Source of the DNA: Bimuria novae-zelandiae CBS 107.79
Lineage: Eukaryota; Ascomycota; Dothideomycetes; Pleosporales; Didymosphaeriaceae
Reading direction: 5' to 3'
Assembly: GCA_010015655.1 (NCBI GenBank)
Contig: ML976755.1
Location: forward strand, 177,171 to 241,170
Length of the DNA stretch: 64,000 bases
The number at the start of each line of letters is the position of its first letter. Position 1 is the stretch's first letter. Below are positions 23,939-33,914 of the stretch, piece after piece. The translations under genes and the position numbers were made by a program. Below the pieces are notes generated by a model, which worked only from the letters and a program-made list of their open reading frames with translations, was not told where the DNA came from and made no database searches.

Positions 23939-24199
23939 TCATGCCGTTTCTTCTCGGTGCGCAACTGGACGTGGAGAGACCGCCAAAGCTGCCTCGAGGT
24001 CCTGCTTCTTTGCGACCGGGGTTTTCTTCGACACCAGGAACCAAAGGCCAAAGAAACAGTCGGAGATGCAGTCAAAAGGTGAGCGGATACGGGAGTCGAC
24101 GATGCCGTCGTGTCGGAAGCACATGGCGGTGAGGAGGCCGATGAAGAGAACGACGAGGGGCATCATCACTAGGATTACGGCGGGAATGCTGATTTGCAT
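23939..24199 (-). CDS. Small hydrophobic membrane protein (86 residues)
   Basis: The ATG at 24199 opens an 86-codon frame with normal coding composition (many C or G third positions). Residues 4-27 (SIPAVILVMMPLVVLFIGLL) are a clear membrane segment. A second, weaker hydrophobic stretch with Cys residues (CISDCFFGLWFLV) lies near residues 43-56. The short C-terminus is basic then neutral. It lies 266 bp upstream of the start of the gene at 23148-23672 on the same strand and has the same plan, an N-terminal membrane segment with a soluble tail. I do not recognise the family. Other frames here are shadows without such a hydrophobic pattern. Confidence 0.45.
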   Translation of the reverse strand: MQISIPAVILVMMPLVVLFIGLLTAMCFRHDGIVDSRIRSPFDCISDCFFGLWFLVSKKTPVAKKQDLEAALAVSPRPVAHREETA

Positions 24200-24441
24200 G
24201 ATGTATCAAGTCGAACAGCGATTCAAAATATGGTTGTAAGCGAAAGGGTGTGAGGTCCGTGGTTCTCAGTCGCAAAAAGAAGCCTTGAAAGGCTAAGGTA
24301 GCATGTTTGCCGGCAGTGCCACTAAGCAACCAAACAACCAGTTTGCATCGATAACGTGGTGCGTGGATTCTAGACCAATAGAATCATGACGCTAGGTACG
24401 ATACGTTGCGGCGCGTTCGAGCCTTGTTGCGTTTTGTAAGA

Positions 24442-24675
24442 TCAAAATGCAGTTGCTATATTTCCAACATTTTCATCCACCACCCGCACCTCGCGTTCCT
24501 TATCTACCCATATCCATCCCCAAAGCCGCGGGGTGAATACTTGCACCATCTCACCGAGGTCTCTAACAAGGCCAAACTCTAGCGCATCATTCTCCACAGC
24601 ATCCCTCGAAGCGTGGATTGCAGCATGCCCACCACGGAATCTCACGGTAAGTATTGATGCTTTCGCAGCATTCAT
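24442..24675 (-). CDS. Possible small protein (77 residues), weak call
   Basis: An ATG at 24675 opens 77 codons with a plausible residue mix (MNAAKASILTVRFRGG, DLGEMVQVFTPRLWGWIWV) and a stop at 24442. It has no membrane segment or motif I know. It is on the same strand as its neighbours and stands alone between them. Length alone does not rule out chance. Confidence 0.3.
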   Translation of the reverse strand: MNAAKASILTVRFRGGHAAIHASRDAVENDALEFGLVRDLGEMVQVFTPRLWGWIWVDKEREVRVVDENVGNIATAF

Positions 24676-25037
24676 CTAACTTAGGCCAAAGTGGCAAGGT
24701 TCGCAGCAGGCTGTCATAAGCTTTCTGAAATGCGCAAGTGAAATGGCTATCTGTTGCCCAAACGATGTTAGACGCTGAAGGGTAGATTACGCCATGGCGA
24801 CTTATAGTCAGGCTTACGGCGCGGATTCACTGGCGGTGTTAAAGACGTGGCACAGTCTTTCAAAATGAACATATCACAATTTGTAATTCAAAACATGCAC
24901 TCAATCACAACTGGGTGAGACCACTCTAAATACAATTTTAACCCTACCCTAGAAGTTCGGAGAGATCACCTGGACCCCTTGAATACTGAAGCTATTTGTC
25001 TAAAGCAGTCACCAGGACCACTCCGCAGCCCCCCTTC

Positions 25038-25514
25038 TCAACCCCTCAGCGGTACATCAACAAACCCCCGCCCATCTTCGCACCCACCCCCCCGCACAAA
25101 CTGCCTAACCTTTGGCGGAAGCTGCACCTCCCCCCTCCGCAACATAACGTTCAGCTTCGCCCCATTTGTAGCCTCCCGCTCAGCAATCTTCTCCATAAAC
25201 GAGCGCTCAGGCTTTACCACCTTCGGCTGATCTACAGGCACGTATACCGGCGCTACAGACGCGGAGTTCGCATGCGGCGCTGCTGCCCACACATCGCGAG
25301 AGGGAACGTATCCGCTCTCCCAGTTCGGACGTCGCGGAACGTGCTGGAGCTCGATATCGCGCTCTGCGTCTGAGTTGTTTTGGGGGTTCTTGCGAAAGTC
25401 GTTCTGGATAGCGTGGCGCTTGAGGTAGAAGATGCCGATGAGGACAAGCGTGCATACGAGGCCGATGACGACGCCTTTGACGGCGAGCTGCTTCTTGCAA
25501 GATGCGTCGCACAT
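25038..25514 (-). CDS. Single-pass membrane protein (158 residues)
   Basis: The ATG at 25514 starts MCDASCKKQL, then one strong membrane segment at residues 12-31 (VKGVVIGLVCTLVLIGIFYL) and a positive flank (KRHAIQ), implying a cytosolic C-terminus. The tail contains an acidic stretch (SDAERDIELQ), a Pro-rich run (APVYVPVDQPKVVKPE) and a helical charged segment (SFMEKIAERE). There is no signal peptide cleavage site, so it is probably a type III membrane protein. No family was recognised. Codon use is GC-rich at third positions and there are no RIP-like stops, so the gene appears intact. It shares its design with 23148-23672 and 27114-27878. Confidence 0.65.
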   Translation of the reverse strand: MCDASCKKQLAVKGVVIGLVCTLVLIGIFYLKRHAIQNDFRKNPQNNSDAERDIELQHVPRRPNWESGYVPSRDVWAAAPHANSASVAPVYVPVDQPKVVKPERSFMEKIAEREATNGAKLNVMLRRGEVQLPPKVRQFVRGGGCEDGRGFVDVPLRG

Positions 25515-26119
25515 ATTGGAAATTGTTTTAGGTTTTTTTGGTCTGCTTGTGTGGGAGACAGGGCAGTGGGTCTTTTATGGTAAGGAGCTTGTAGAGCTAC
25601 TTTGTGCGTTGCGTGGAGCTTCTTTGTGCGGCATTATGTGGTTCTCGGACATGTGCCGTGCACAATGATACCGCACGCTTTATGAGGTCTTTTAGTCGTC
25701 TTGGAAACAATGCAAAAGAGTGACGCCAAATGACAAGTGGAGATCCCAGCGGCTGTAGGGGGTTTATACGATATGAACGTAGTAAAACGAAAAGCACAGT
25801 ATCACGAAAAGTCTGTCGGATCGAGAAAATGTTCTTCTACTCTATCCTATCTAATTTTACATTCTATTTAAGATCCAAAAGTTTACTAAGTATTGCATAC
25901 CTAGGTAAGCCCAAAATGATTTGAAGACGGTCAATTCTCGATTTTAAGACTGCCTATGCATCATCCGACTATAAATCATTTCCTTAGCTAGCCCGGTACC
26001 TCGAAAATGGGTGATAGAGTGTAGGATTGCCCATTATACCCGCGAGCACATCCCTCCCAAGCCTCCCATCCGCCTCTTGCTCATTTTCACTCTTTTCCCT
26101 CCCACCTCACCTTGTTGCC

Positions 26120-27079
26120 TTAACCTTCTTCCAAAGTGCGCTCACTTCCGCACATCTCTTCATCAATCCGCTCCAGCACCTCCACACCCGCCTGCCGCCC
26201 ACCCCGGAAAGGAAGAGGGCTCTTGCTCTGGAAACGACGACGATAGTGATGCCGTACCGACCATGAATCATCCCCAGGGCACTCAGAGTCGAGCTTATCC
26301 TGATCAATATCCTCCTGCACCTCCTGCGGCACCTCCTCCTCCTCCATGATCGTCTCCATAACCCCCCGTCGACGCTCCCGGGAACCACTCCTACGGCGAT
26401 GGTTCACATACTGGGGCTCATTTATGGAGTGATACAGGAATTCGCGAGACACAGCGTTGAAAGCAGTGGAACGGACGATCCGGCCAGCCTCGAAGGAAAC
26501 GGGATCCTTACTAAAGGACTGGCGACAGTAGTGGTGGCGGTTTTGAGACGGATGAAAGGGGGCGTGGTCACCATCTCCGTGGCTGGAAAGCGTGTCGATG
26601 CTTGAAATGGCGGTGCCGGTGGCTGAGAGAAAGGGATGTGGGTGCGCCGTTTCGAGGTTTTGCTTTGGCGAAGACGAAAGTGTCGCGGAGTGAGTGGAGT
26701 TGACGGTGTCCTCTTCGTGCGGGCGATGGTGACGAAGAGAAGGAATAGATGCACTCTCTGCAGTCTCGTGGTAGTTCTGACACTCCACTTCGCGCGGGAT
26801 GGAGGGGAACTCCATGATCGGGATTATGCTCGATTCTAGTTGAGCTACGCCAGAGAAGTTCTTCAGTGAAGATAGTTTATGCGCACGCACAGACGGAATT
26901 ATATGCGGCTCAGGGGAACAAAGTCGCATCCATTGTGGTGAAAGTATGGAGACGCGGGCTGGAATCCACTCTCCGTACCGCCCAATACTGCCTCCTGCGC
27001 CCTTTGCATACGCATCTCTACTTTCATCTTGAACGGATGTACGGTGCCTCGAGATTGTACCTCTTTTTTGCCTCCTCAT
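26120..27079 (-). CDS. Unrecognised soluble protein, 319 residues, start uncertain
   Basis: A long frame runs to a stop at 26120. I chose the ATG at 27079, but the ATG at 26815 (231 residues, MEFPSIPREVECQNYHET) is as likely, because 27079 lies only 34 nt after the stop of the next gene upstream and leaves no room for a promoter. The protein is polar and low in complexity, rich in Ser, His and Arg. It has a basic patch (RRRSGSRERRRG) followed by an acidic one (METIMEEEEVPQEVQEDIDQD), a layout often seen in regulatory or nuclear proteins. No domain is recognised. An intron at the 5' end may explain the spacing. Confidence 0.4.
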   Translation of the reverse strand: MRRQKRGTISRHRTSVQDESRDAYAKGAGGSIGRYGEWIPARVSILSPQWMRLCSPEPHIIPSVRAHKLSSLKNFSGVAQLESSIIPIMEFPSIPREVECQNYHETAESASIPSLRHHRPHEEDTVNSTHSATLSSSPKQNLETAHPHPFLSATGTAISSIDTLSSHGDGDHAPFHPSQNRHHYCRQSFSKDPVSFEAGRIVRSTAFNAVSREFLYHSINEPQYVNHRRRSGSRERRRGVMETIMEEEEVPQEVQEDIDQDKLDSECPGDDSWSVRHHYRRRFQSKSPLPFRGGRQAGVEVLERIDEEMCGSERTLEEG

Positions 27080-27113
27080 TTTTCGGCCATATGGAGTATG
27101 ATGATATAGATGA

Positions 27114-27878
27114 TTAATCGCCGGACTGCTTGTGCGATGCAGAGCTCGAACTGCTGGATGAGCTGCTGCCGCCAAGGCTCACAACGCTGGCGCGTCTCGA
27201 GTGCTGCACGCTCATACTCAGCGGCTCCATGGCGGTACTCAGCGGCCTCAGAATGGGCTGTGGCGGGAAGTAGTCGCCCTCCTCGTCCTTGTCCGGGCTC
27301 ACTTGCCGCTTGGGGGTGCGCTGCGGCGTCCGCATCCTGCTCTGCAGCGGGCTCATCCTCAGCGCCTCGGGACTCCAACTCCAGCGCTGCTCCTCGCCCG
27401 TATGGCGCCGCTGGTGTCGCCTCCCCGGGGGTAGAGCAAGCGGCAGCTCTAGCCGCTTGTTCATGCCCATCCATATAGCCTCTTCTTCCTCGCCCTCGTA
27501 GTAGCGCCATCCGCCGACGCCTTCGAAGTCGCGCGCCGAAGCCGTCTGGTTTACATTCATGAGCGAGGCCGAGGAGCCGCTCTTGGCATGCAGTCGGGCA
27601 GCAGGCGCCGGGTCCTGGGAGGAGCTGCTGGTGCGGCGGAAGCGCGGAGGCGATGCGGGCGCTGGCACGACGTGTCTCGGGACAGGCTTCGCGGGCTCGG
27701 GGAAGAGGTGCGCGTGGACGAGGGCGATGAACAGCTCGAAGTAGACGACGGAGGCGCGCGCAGCAAGAAGGGCAAGCGCGATGCCCGTCGTGACTGCCGC
27801 AAAGATGGCGAGCGGGAAGGAGACGAGGAAGAGCAGCGGCGGACCGAGCAGGTACAGCGGATAGGCGAGGACGCCCAT
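27114..27878 (-). CDS. Conserved-looking fungal membrane protein (254 residues)
   Basis: The start is the ATG at 27878 (MGVLAYPLYLL). The frame extends three codons upstream but only to a TTG. The first 60 residues form two or three adjacent membrane segments (PLYLLGPPLLFLVSFPLAIF, AVTTGIALALLAA, VVYFELFIALVHAHLF). The rest is a Ser/Pro-rich cytosolic tail with one ordered-looking block near residues 118-147 (FEGVGGWRYYEGEEEEAIWM, then GMNKRLELPL) and a Ser run near the end. From memory this block resembles uncharacterised fungal proteins, but I cannot name a family. The next gene (28425) is divergent, so the two share an upstream region. Confidence 0.65.
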   Translation of the reverse strand: MGVLAYPLYLLGPPLLFLVSFPLAIFAAVTTGIALALLAARASVVYFELFIALVHAHLFPEPAKPVPRHVVPAPASPPRFRRTSSSSQDPAPAARLHAKSGSSASLMNVNQTASARDFEGVGGWRYYEGEEEEAIWMGMNKRLELPLALPPGRRHQRRHTGEEQRWSWSPEALRMSPLQSRMRTPQRTPKRQVSPDKDEEGDYFPPQPILRPLSTAMEPLSMSVQHSRRASVVSLGGSSSSSSSSSASHKQSGD

Positions 27879-27896
27879 CTTGATCAAGCAATTACT

Positions 27897-27926
27897 AGGA
27901 ACAGGAACAGGAACAGGAACAGTCGT
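27897..27926. repeat. Hexanucleotide microsatellite (AGGAAC)5
   Basis: Five exact AGGAAC units begin 18 nt upstream of the ATG at 27878. On that gene's strand they read (GTTCCT)5, in the probable 5' leader. Confidence 0.95.
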
Positions 27927-28424
27927 TGTGGATTGATAGCATGTCTATCTCGTCACATCATGGAACGGGTGCGAGCGGTCGTTGAGCACTGGCATGTGAA
28001 AGTGTGGGGAAGGAACTAGCCAAGCCGGACATTTTGAATCCCTGCCACCGCTCTCCTCCACACCGTCCGGCATCGCATTTAACACCCTTTCCCTATATCA
28101 TCACACACAGAGACAAGTCCCGTAACTCCAAATCATGGCTTGAAGTGACATCGAGTGCGTATGGCACCGCAGCCGAATGACACGCCTCACGTGAGCCCTG
28201 TACAACGAATCTACCCACTCGACAAAGAACGGATATCTGTCGGCGGCATCCACTAACTTGCTTTTCACTTTTCTTTGTTGGGCAACTGCTTTAGGATGCT
28301 GAAATGTCTAGCCCATGCCCCCTTTTCGCCATCTCTACAGCTACCTCTGGTAACCACCCAGCCGCTGACTGTTGCACACTGGACGCTTTATCGTCTCCTT
28401 ACCACCCTAGCTGCAAACACGAAC
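27927..28424. promoter_or_regulatory. Shared upstream region of two divergent genes
   Basis: About 500 bp separate the start codons at 27878 (minus) and 28425 (plus). It contains pyrimidine-rich tracts before the plus-strand gene (CTTTTCACTTTTCTTTG near 28260-28277), which are common upstream of fungal start codons. No specific binding site was identified. Confidence 0.35.
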
Positions 28425-29075
28425 ATGGCTGACCACCCAGCCGCTGCCGGCGATGGTATCCAGAAACCGCGCTTCACCCGCGCCGAAAAGCGCCAGTATG
28501 CGCGCGAGAAAGCTGTCCATGGCACCCAACTCCATCCCAAGCACACTGGCCCCAAGCCCAACAGGCCAACCCGCAAGACCGTTCCGTCAGCGCTTGCTTC
28601 TAAGCTGTCCGAAGTGGAAATAGAAACGTACATCGCCCTCCTCGAAGCCAAGGCCCAAGTTGATGGTTCCAAACCAGCCACCCTCGCCGCCCGCATCACC
28701 CACAACAAACCTAAGAAAGAGGCGCCACAGCCATCCGAAAAGCCTGCCAAGGAACTAAGTGCGAAGAAGATCGAGAAGATCGAGAAGAGGAGTCAGATCA
28801 GGGCTGAAAGAAAGGCGGCCTGGCTGGCAAAGAAGGCGGTCGAGAACGCTGCGGACGCTCCTGCGACGGACCCTGTTCCCATCGGAGCTAATGAGAAACC
28901 GCCGGCCAGAACTGCCAGCAAGTCTGGGTCTCCTTCATCGCATCTTGCTTTAGCTGCGGCTCCTTCGCCGGCCCGCGTCCCGTCTCGTCGCGCTTCGACT
29001 GTGACTCGTGCGGCCATTGTTTCTGCGCCGCCGCTACCACACGCCGAAGACGACTTCGAGGACCTTGGCTACTAA
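28425..29075 (+). CDS. Basic, Ala/Lys-rich soluble protein (216 residues)
   Basis: The start is the ATG at 28425 in a good context (GAACATGGCT). The open frame reaches back to a TTG at 28275, but that stretch looks non-coding. The N-terminal third holds a charged segment (FTRAEKRQYAREKAVHGTQL) and a Pro/Lys region (HPKHTGPKPNRPTRK). The middle is helical and charged (LSEVEIETYIALLEAKAQV; AKKIEKIEKRSQIRAERKAA, then WLAKKAV), likely a coiled coil. The tail is low-complexity Ala/Ser/Pro and ends acidic (HAEDDFEDLGY). A nuclear or RNA-associated role is possible from charge only. No family is recognised. It is intact and has no RIP-like change. Confidence 0.65.
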   Translation: MADHPAAAGDGIQKPRFTRAEKRQYAREKAVHGTQLHPKHTGPKPNRPTRKTVPSALASKLSEVEIETYIALLEAKAQVDGSKPATLAARITHNKPKKEAPQPSEKPAKELSAKKIEKIEKRSQIRAERKAAWLAKKAVENAADAPATDPVPIGANEKPPARTASKSGSPSSHLALAAAPSPARVPSRRASTVTRAAIVSAPPLPHAEDDFEDLGY

Positions 29076-30598
29076 ACCCCCATCACCGATCCGGATGATT
29101 TCCTTTCTTTATAGAAGTTTACCCTTTTTGCGTTGCTAGCCAACCGCGGCGCTTGTCGCTCGTTTCTTCCAAACATCGTCTGCTTTCCAACCTCTCTGCT
29201 TGGTTTATTCTTTCGCTTCCCTCGCTTCATAATGTCGTCACCTCAAGTGTACTGTAGCTAGATTTATATACTTATCACTCCTTGTATGCGCGTGCCTGCC
29301 AGATGCTCCAGTGACCTGACCAAACTTCCCGGCAATTTGAACCACCGTGAACACTCCGCTCAATACATCTGTTGCAAGTTCGCGAACGAAACGCTGGTCA
29401 CATAGGAAATATTCTAACGTCTATCCATGCGTAGCGAAAAACCACCTGTGTCGAAAAATTAGTGGGGTACTTCGACTTTACAGGATCATAAGTCTCGCAT
29501 ATATCGGGTTTCATAAGAACTATGTATAAATCATATCAAATGGGTATTTGCCAATGTTGCGAACCCTCCAGTTCTTAAAAATACGTATACGCCGTCGTCT
29601 TCTAGCCCAATTTAGCCAAAGCCTTCTTTTGTGGCGAAACATTGTCCCTTCACTATATCACTACCACCAAGCTTCGGATCTTCTGTAATACTTATAAGAG
29701 ATGGTATCTAAGCTAGTGAGTTTCATAAAGTTGCTCACAAACTGTTATTAGCTGTGAAGCGATGTCTGCGCGCAAATCAACGCAGCGTCACAACCCCTGT
29801 CGGTACTTCCGACTCATGCGGTTTCCAATTACGGCTAGCGTAATACCACCTTGCCAGCGGACGTAATCAGGATCGTGTAATCTATTCAAGCCGCCATCCA
29901 ATAAGCCGATCATGTGGCTGTGCAGTAACTTGCAGATAAATCAGCAATAACATGATGACTGCTGTTGGTCGAAGTAACGCAACGCAACGCACTATGCTCG
30001 ATCACATGCCTTTGCTGCCACGTGCCTTGTTCTGTTTTAAACGCACTGCATGCGTTCATTCCGTGCCCAGCGCTGGTAGAGCAGACTTTCACGTTACAAT
30101 ATACGCCAGCATTACCACAGTAAGCAGCCATCGATTTAGCCAGCAAGAAACTCCCTTAAAATGTGCGTTTGCCCTATTAGAACACACTAGCATTGTATCT
30201 GCTCTTATGATGCCTTGTCATATCTGTTAAGCACATCGCCATGTCCTTTAAGTTTCTTCAACTAATGTAACCCTATGACTTCCCACTCTTTAGCCCATGC
30301 TAGTGCAAATAGAGATCAGCATCTCCATTTATATTACTAAGCAAAATGGAAGTAGTAACACCTAGAACATTCTAGAGGGAGCTTACATCCAGTAATATAA
30401 ATACTTGCTGCTCCCAGGCCCCTCTATGAATAGAGATTCTAAAATAAATATATATAAGACGAAAAGTGTAGGAGAAACTTACGCTGTGCAAAGCCTGAGA
30501 AGCGTAATGCGACCTGAAACATGTCCTAAACAGGCTAACTCTTTATTAACTGCAGAGTAAGACGGTCGATATTCAGAAGGAAGCCATAGCAATCGCTG
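29076..30598. other. Intergenic, no supported gene
   Basis: Normal composition at first, becoming AT-rich toward the right. It holds short chance frames (the longest is 92 codons at 29952-30230) without a recognisable motif. A 12-bp inverted pair (ATTTATATTACT near 30327, AGTAATATAAAT near 30393) is the only structure seen. Confidence 0.5.
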
Positions 30599-30771
30599 TT
30601 AACCTAGACAGATCCACTGGTGCTGTATGAAGATGCGAGAGGGCTGGATTCTTTGAAATGAGGGTGATGGTGTTGGAGAAGACCACAGAGGGATATCTCC
30701 TCGGTTTGTCTGAAGATACTGGCCGTCTGGCGAGAAGGCCACCGCCCAGACCCGGTGGCCTTCGAGGGTGC
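30599..30771 (-). pseudogene. C-terminal end of the split NLR-type gene
   Basis: On the minus strand from 30771 the frame reads STLEGHRVWAVAFSPDGQYL, then TNRGDIPL, and ends RIFIQHQWICLG with a TAA at 30599-30601. This is the last WD40 repeat and the short tail usual at the end of fungal NACHT-WD40 proteins. It continues the frame that stops at 41258: the 8-bp duplicated target (GAGGGTGC on the plus strand) is present here at 30764-30771 and again at 41250-41257. The two pieces were therefore one gene before the hAT insertion. Confidence 0.88.
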
Positions 30772-30999
30772 CACCCCATAGTTGCTAACAATCAAGCCGA
30801 TTAAGCCTTAGCAGTCGGCTTGGCTTGAGGCTTGCAATAAGTACCCTAAGGCTTAGCTTAATTAGCTTAATAGAGGTTTTAGGGTTAGCTTGATTAGAAA
30901 GCTTAATAGAGGCTTAATAGCTTGACGATTAGGTGCGTATTAGATAAGGTTTATATTAAAAATTACTCGCTATAGCTGTCCCTATCTTAATCGCCTAGC

Positions 31000-33500
31000 T
31001 AGTATATTAAATCTAGCTCTTTGTCTGTCGTACGTCGCGTGGGGTTATGGCCTTTGCTAAAGCTAGCCTTAAGCCACCTCCGTACGCACTATATAGCTAC
31101 TAATAATTATGGTGAGATCGCGCGTCTTTAAGGCTTAAGAAGGTTGCTAAGCTCGCTAAATATACGCTTACACTTATAACTAGAGGCTAGAATAGAGATA
31201 AGGTTAAGGGCCATGCGAGCGAGGTTTGGGTAGCGATTATGTAATCCTACCTAGTATTTAATAGGGTTATTAGTAGCTTTAGAACCTTTTTTTACTCTTG
31301 GCTCCCACTTCTTCCATCGCTAATATTTGTCTAAGTTGCTATTATTAGCGGCCGCTGTTACTACTGTTGCCTTAGGGTTAATAAGGGCGTTAATAGCGTT
31401 GTTAATATTATTACTAATAACTATAGGGCGTCTTACCGCGGTAGGGCGCGCTACTAAGCCTTTGTACTTACCCTAAAGCGCCTAAAACGCGATGTTATTA
31501 CTAGTGATCTAGTTAGGCCTATTAGCCTAGACGGTCTCGTAGTAGTTCTTATAGTATAGGTAGAGTATTATGGCGGCGTAGTACGCAGGTGAGTGGTTGA
31601 GCTTAGAGTAGTATTAATTAGCTTTTGCCTAGGTGGCGCGTAGGTTAATTGCGAGGTAGTCTTTAGGCGCTTTTTTGTGGGCGTTATAGTTAATAGCCTT
31701 ATAGGCCTTAACGCGCTACTTGTAGTACAAAAGTATATACTTAAAAATAGGTATAATCTTAGTAATTGCGCCGTAATAGCTACTCTTAAAAGGGCTATTA
31801 ACGTTGTTAGCGCTTTTAACACCTTTATTACGACCCTTAAGGCGCTTTATTACAAGCTTTAGTAGTCGCAATACTTTAATATACTTAGTAACTATAGCCT
31901 AGTTAGTAGCTAATAACTTATTAGATCTTATCTAAGGCTGCGCGTTAGGTAACTTATTATAGCAACTAGCTATAAATATATCCTTATTATAAATATAGCG
32001 AATATAATAGGTAGCGTACGCGTTAATAGCAGGTTATAATTTAATAGCGCGCTTAAAAGTAGAGTAGAATAAGTTTTAGTAAGTAATAATAAGTTTTACT
32101 AGCTTTAATATTTTACCACGCGCCTTTATAGGTAGCTTAGCGTTAGCAATATACTAAAAGTTATTAAAAAGCTTATGCTGCTAGGGCGTTTTAATATGCC
32201 TAATAATGTTTAAAAGGACGCTAAGAGGGCCGCCTTTACGCTAGGTGCGTATAAAATTACTTTTATCCTGCTAATTGTTAGTAACTGCTCCTAAGATCTA
32301 ACTAGGAGGGTAGGAAGTAAGTATAAAGCGCGGCGTAGGTAGCAATATATACGCGCAAAATAGGTAAGACGTTACTAACTTATGTCTAAATTACTAATAT
32401 TATTGTTAAACGCGTTAGCGTTGTTTCCCTAAAGTAGCGTTTATCTAATAAGGTTAAGAGTATAAGGCCTATAATAGAGGCGGCGATAGGTTGTGCTAAA
32501 GCCTATCCTACGAGTAAGCGCGAGGACAGCGGTGTTGTTATTATTAGTGTTATTAAGAATAAAGTAACTAATACTATATTAGTCTATACTAAACTATTAT
32601 AGTAACTTGCTAATAATCTTACTAATTTTCTCTTTACTATAGGCGCCTGTTAGCTATAATAGCGCAATAGGTAGGTTAATAATCTTACTATTGCTGTTAA
32701 CGTAGTGCGTAATAACGCCTAAAAAGTTACGCTTGCCTTTCTTTATTATTTATTTATTAAAGCTAATGTAAATTTTACTTAGTGCTATTAATAACATGGC
32801 CTTAATAATAGGCTGCAGGTGCTTATATAGACGTATAATAAAGCGTGACATGCTTATATAGTAAGTCTATAAAGCCCTAGCTGCCTCTAGGTTTGTAGCC
32901 TTAAGTATTACGCGAAAAGCTAGCGTTTTGAATTCGCATAGCGGGTGATTATTTTTAATAAGCTAGCTAATGGCTGCTACACAAAAGTCTTAGCAGTTAA
33001 AGCCTAATAGCTTGTTAGTAATAGCCTAAGTAACCTTAATTTTACTATTCTTAATAATAGCACGCAGCGACTTATTAACTACCTTTATTAGGCGTGCCTT
33101 ACTTAGCGTAAGGTGACTATAACTACGCTTCTTTTGCTTAAGGTGGCGCGCTAATATTAACGTTAATATTATTATCTTATATAAGCCACCGCTGCTAGCA
33201 TCTATAACCTTGCGCTAGTGGTAGTAATGGTAGATAAAGAAGATTCGCGATAGGTTATTACGTAGTATAACACGGTAACTGTGCTAGTATACCTAGCTTT
33301 TCTTCTACTTCTAGGTTGCTAGTAGCTTTATATATTTAGGCAGGCGTAGAAAGTTAATACCTTTAAAGTTATCTTTAAATAGCGCGTTAAATCCCTCCTT
33401 TACTGCATTATTGTCCTCTATTGTAGCTACTGTGGCGGCTTTGCTGCCCTTAGTAGGCGCGATAAGGGCATTTGTGGCTTAGGTATCGCGTAATCTTAAC
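31000..33500 (-). pseudogene. hAT 2 transposase remnant
   Basis: The minus strand of 31000-31400 reads 'KATNNPIKYWVGLHNRYPNL', 'MALNLISILASSYKCKRIFSEL', then 'RRAISP*LLAAI*CVRRW'. This is the strongly conserved C-terminal block of fungal hAT transposases, where dimerisation occurs. Between 31.4 and 33.5 kb the frame is lost to TAA/TAG. The N-terminal part would lie on the right side of the pogo element (40713-41150), also heavily decayed. Confidence 0.75.
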
Positions 33501-33657
33501 TTAAAGGTAGGCACTATAAGCTAGCCGATACGTAAGCTAGCCGATACGTAAGCTGGCCACCCGGGTAAGCTGGCCACCCCACCAAAACGCGACACCTGCA
33601 CAAAACACGCCACATCTCTCCACAACGCTTATTAATATGGACGCCCGTGAGCATACT

Positions 33658-33914
33658 TGTCCGATTACATGGCCCTTTGCACAAGCAAAGGTAGCTGGCG
33701 TAACCCTACACAAAGAGACCTTACCAGCAGTCTGGTTTATCCGCACAATTCCGGGCGGAACAAAGGGCAACTCTCCTTAATCAACAGAAATAGATTAGCG
33801 TATTAGTAGAAGACATAAGGATATAAGAGCCTTATATTCTTACAGGAATATAGAGAACGGACATAATAATTTATACCTTAATTTATCTTATTAGATTACC
33901 TCTCTAATTTAATA
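33658..33914 (+). repeat. 5' LTR of Copia 3
   Basis: The 257-bp LTR is followed at 33915 by the primer-binding region ATTAAGAGTCTCACTGCC, which nearly matches that of Copia 2. Its 3' end shows C-to-T and G-to-A changes relative to its partner. Confidence 0.94.

Noticed and set aside
27076..27891. 271-codon minus-strand frame rich in Arg, Ala and Pro
   Set aside because: Shadow of the membrane-protein gene at 27114-27878 in another frame. High GC makes long chance frames, and the residue mix is not protein-like.
29952..30230. 92-codon plus-strand frame
   Set aside because: No motif and mixed codon use, in an intergenic stretch; not enough to call a gene.
30327..30404. Inverted pair ATTTATATTACT/AGTAATATAAAT as a possible MITE
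   Set aside because: The match does not extend beyond 12 AT-rich bases and no target duplication is seen.
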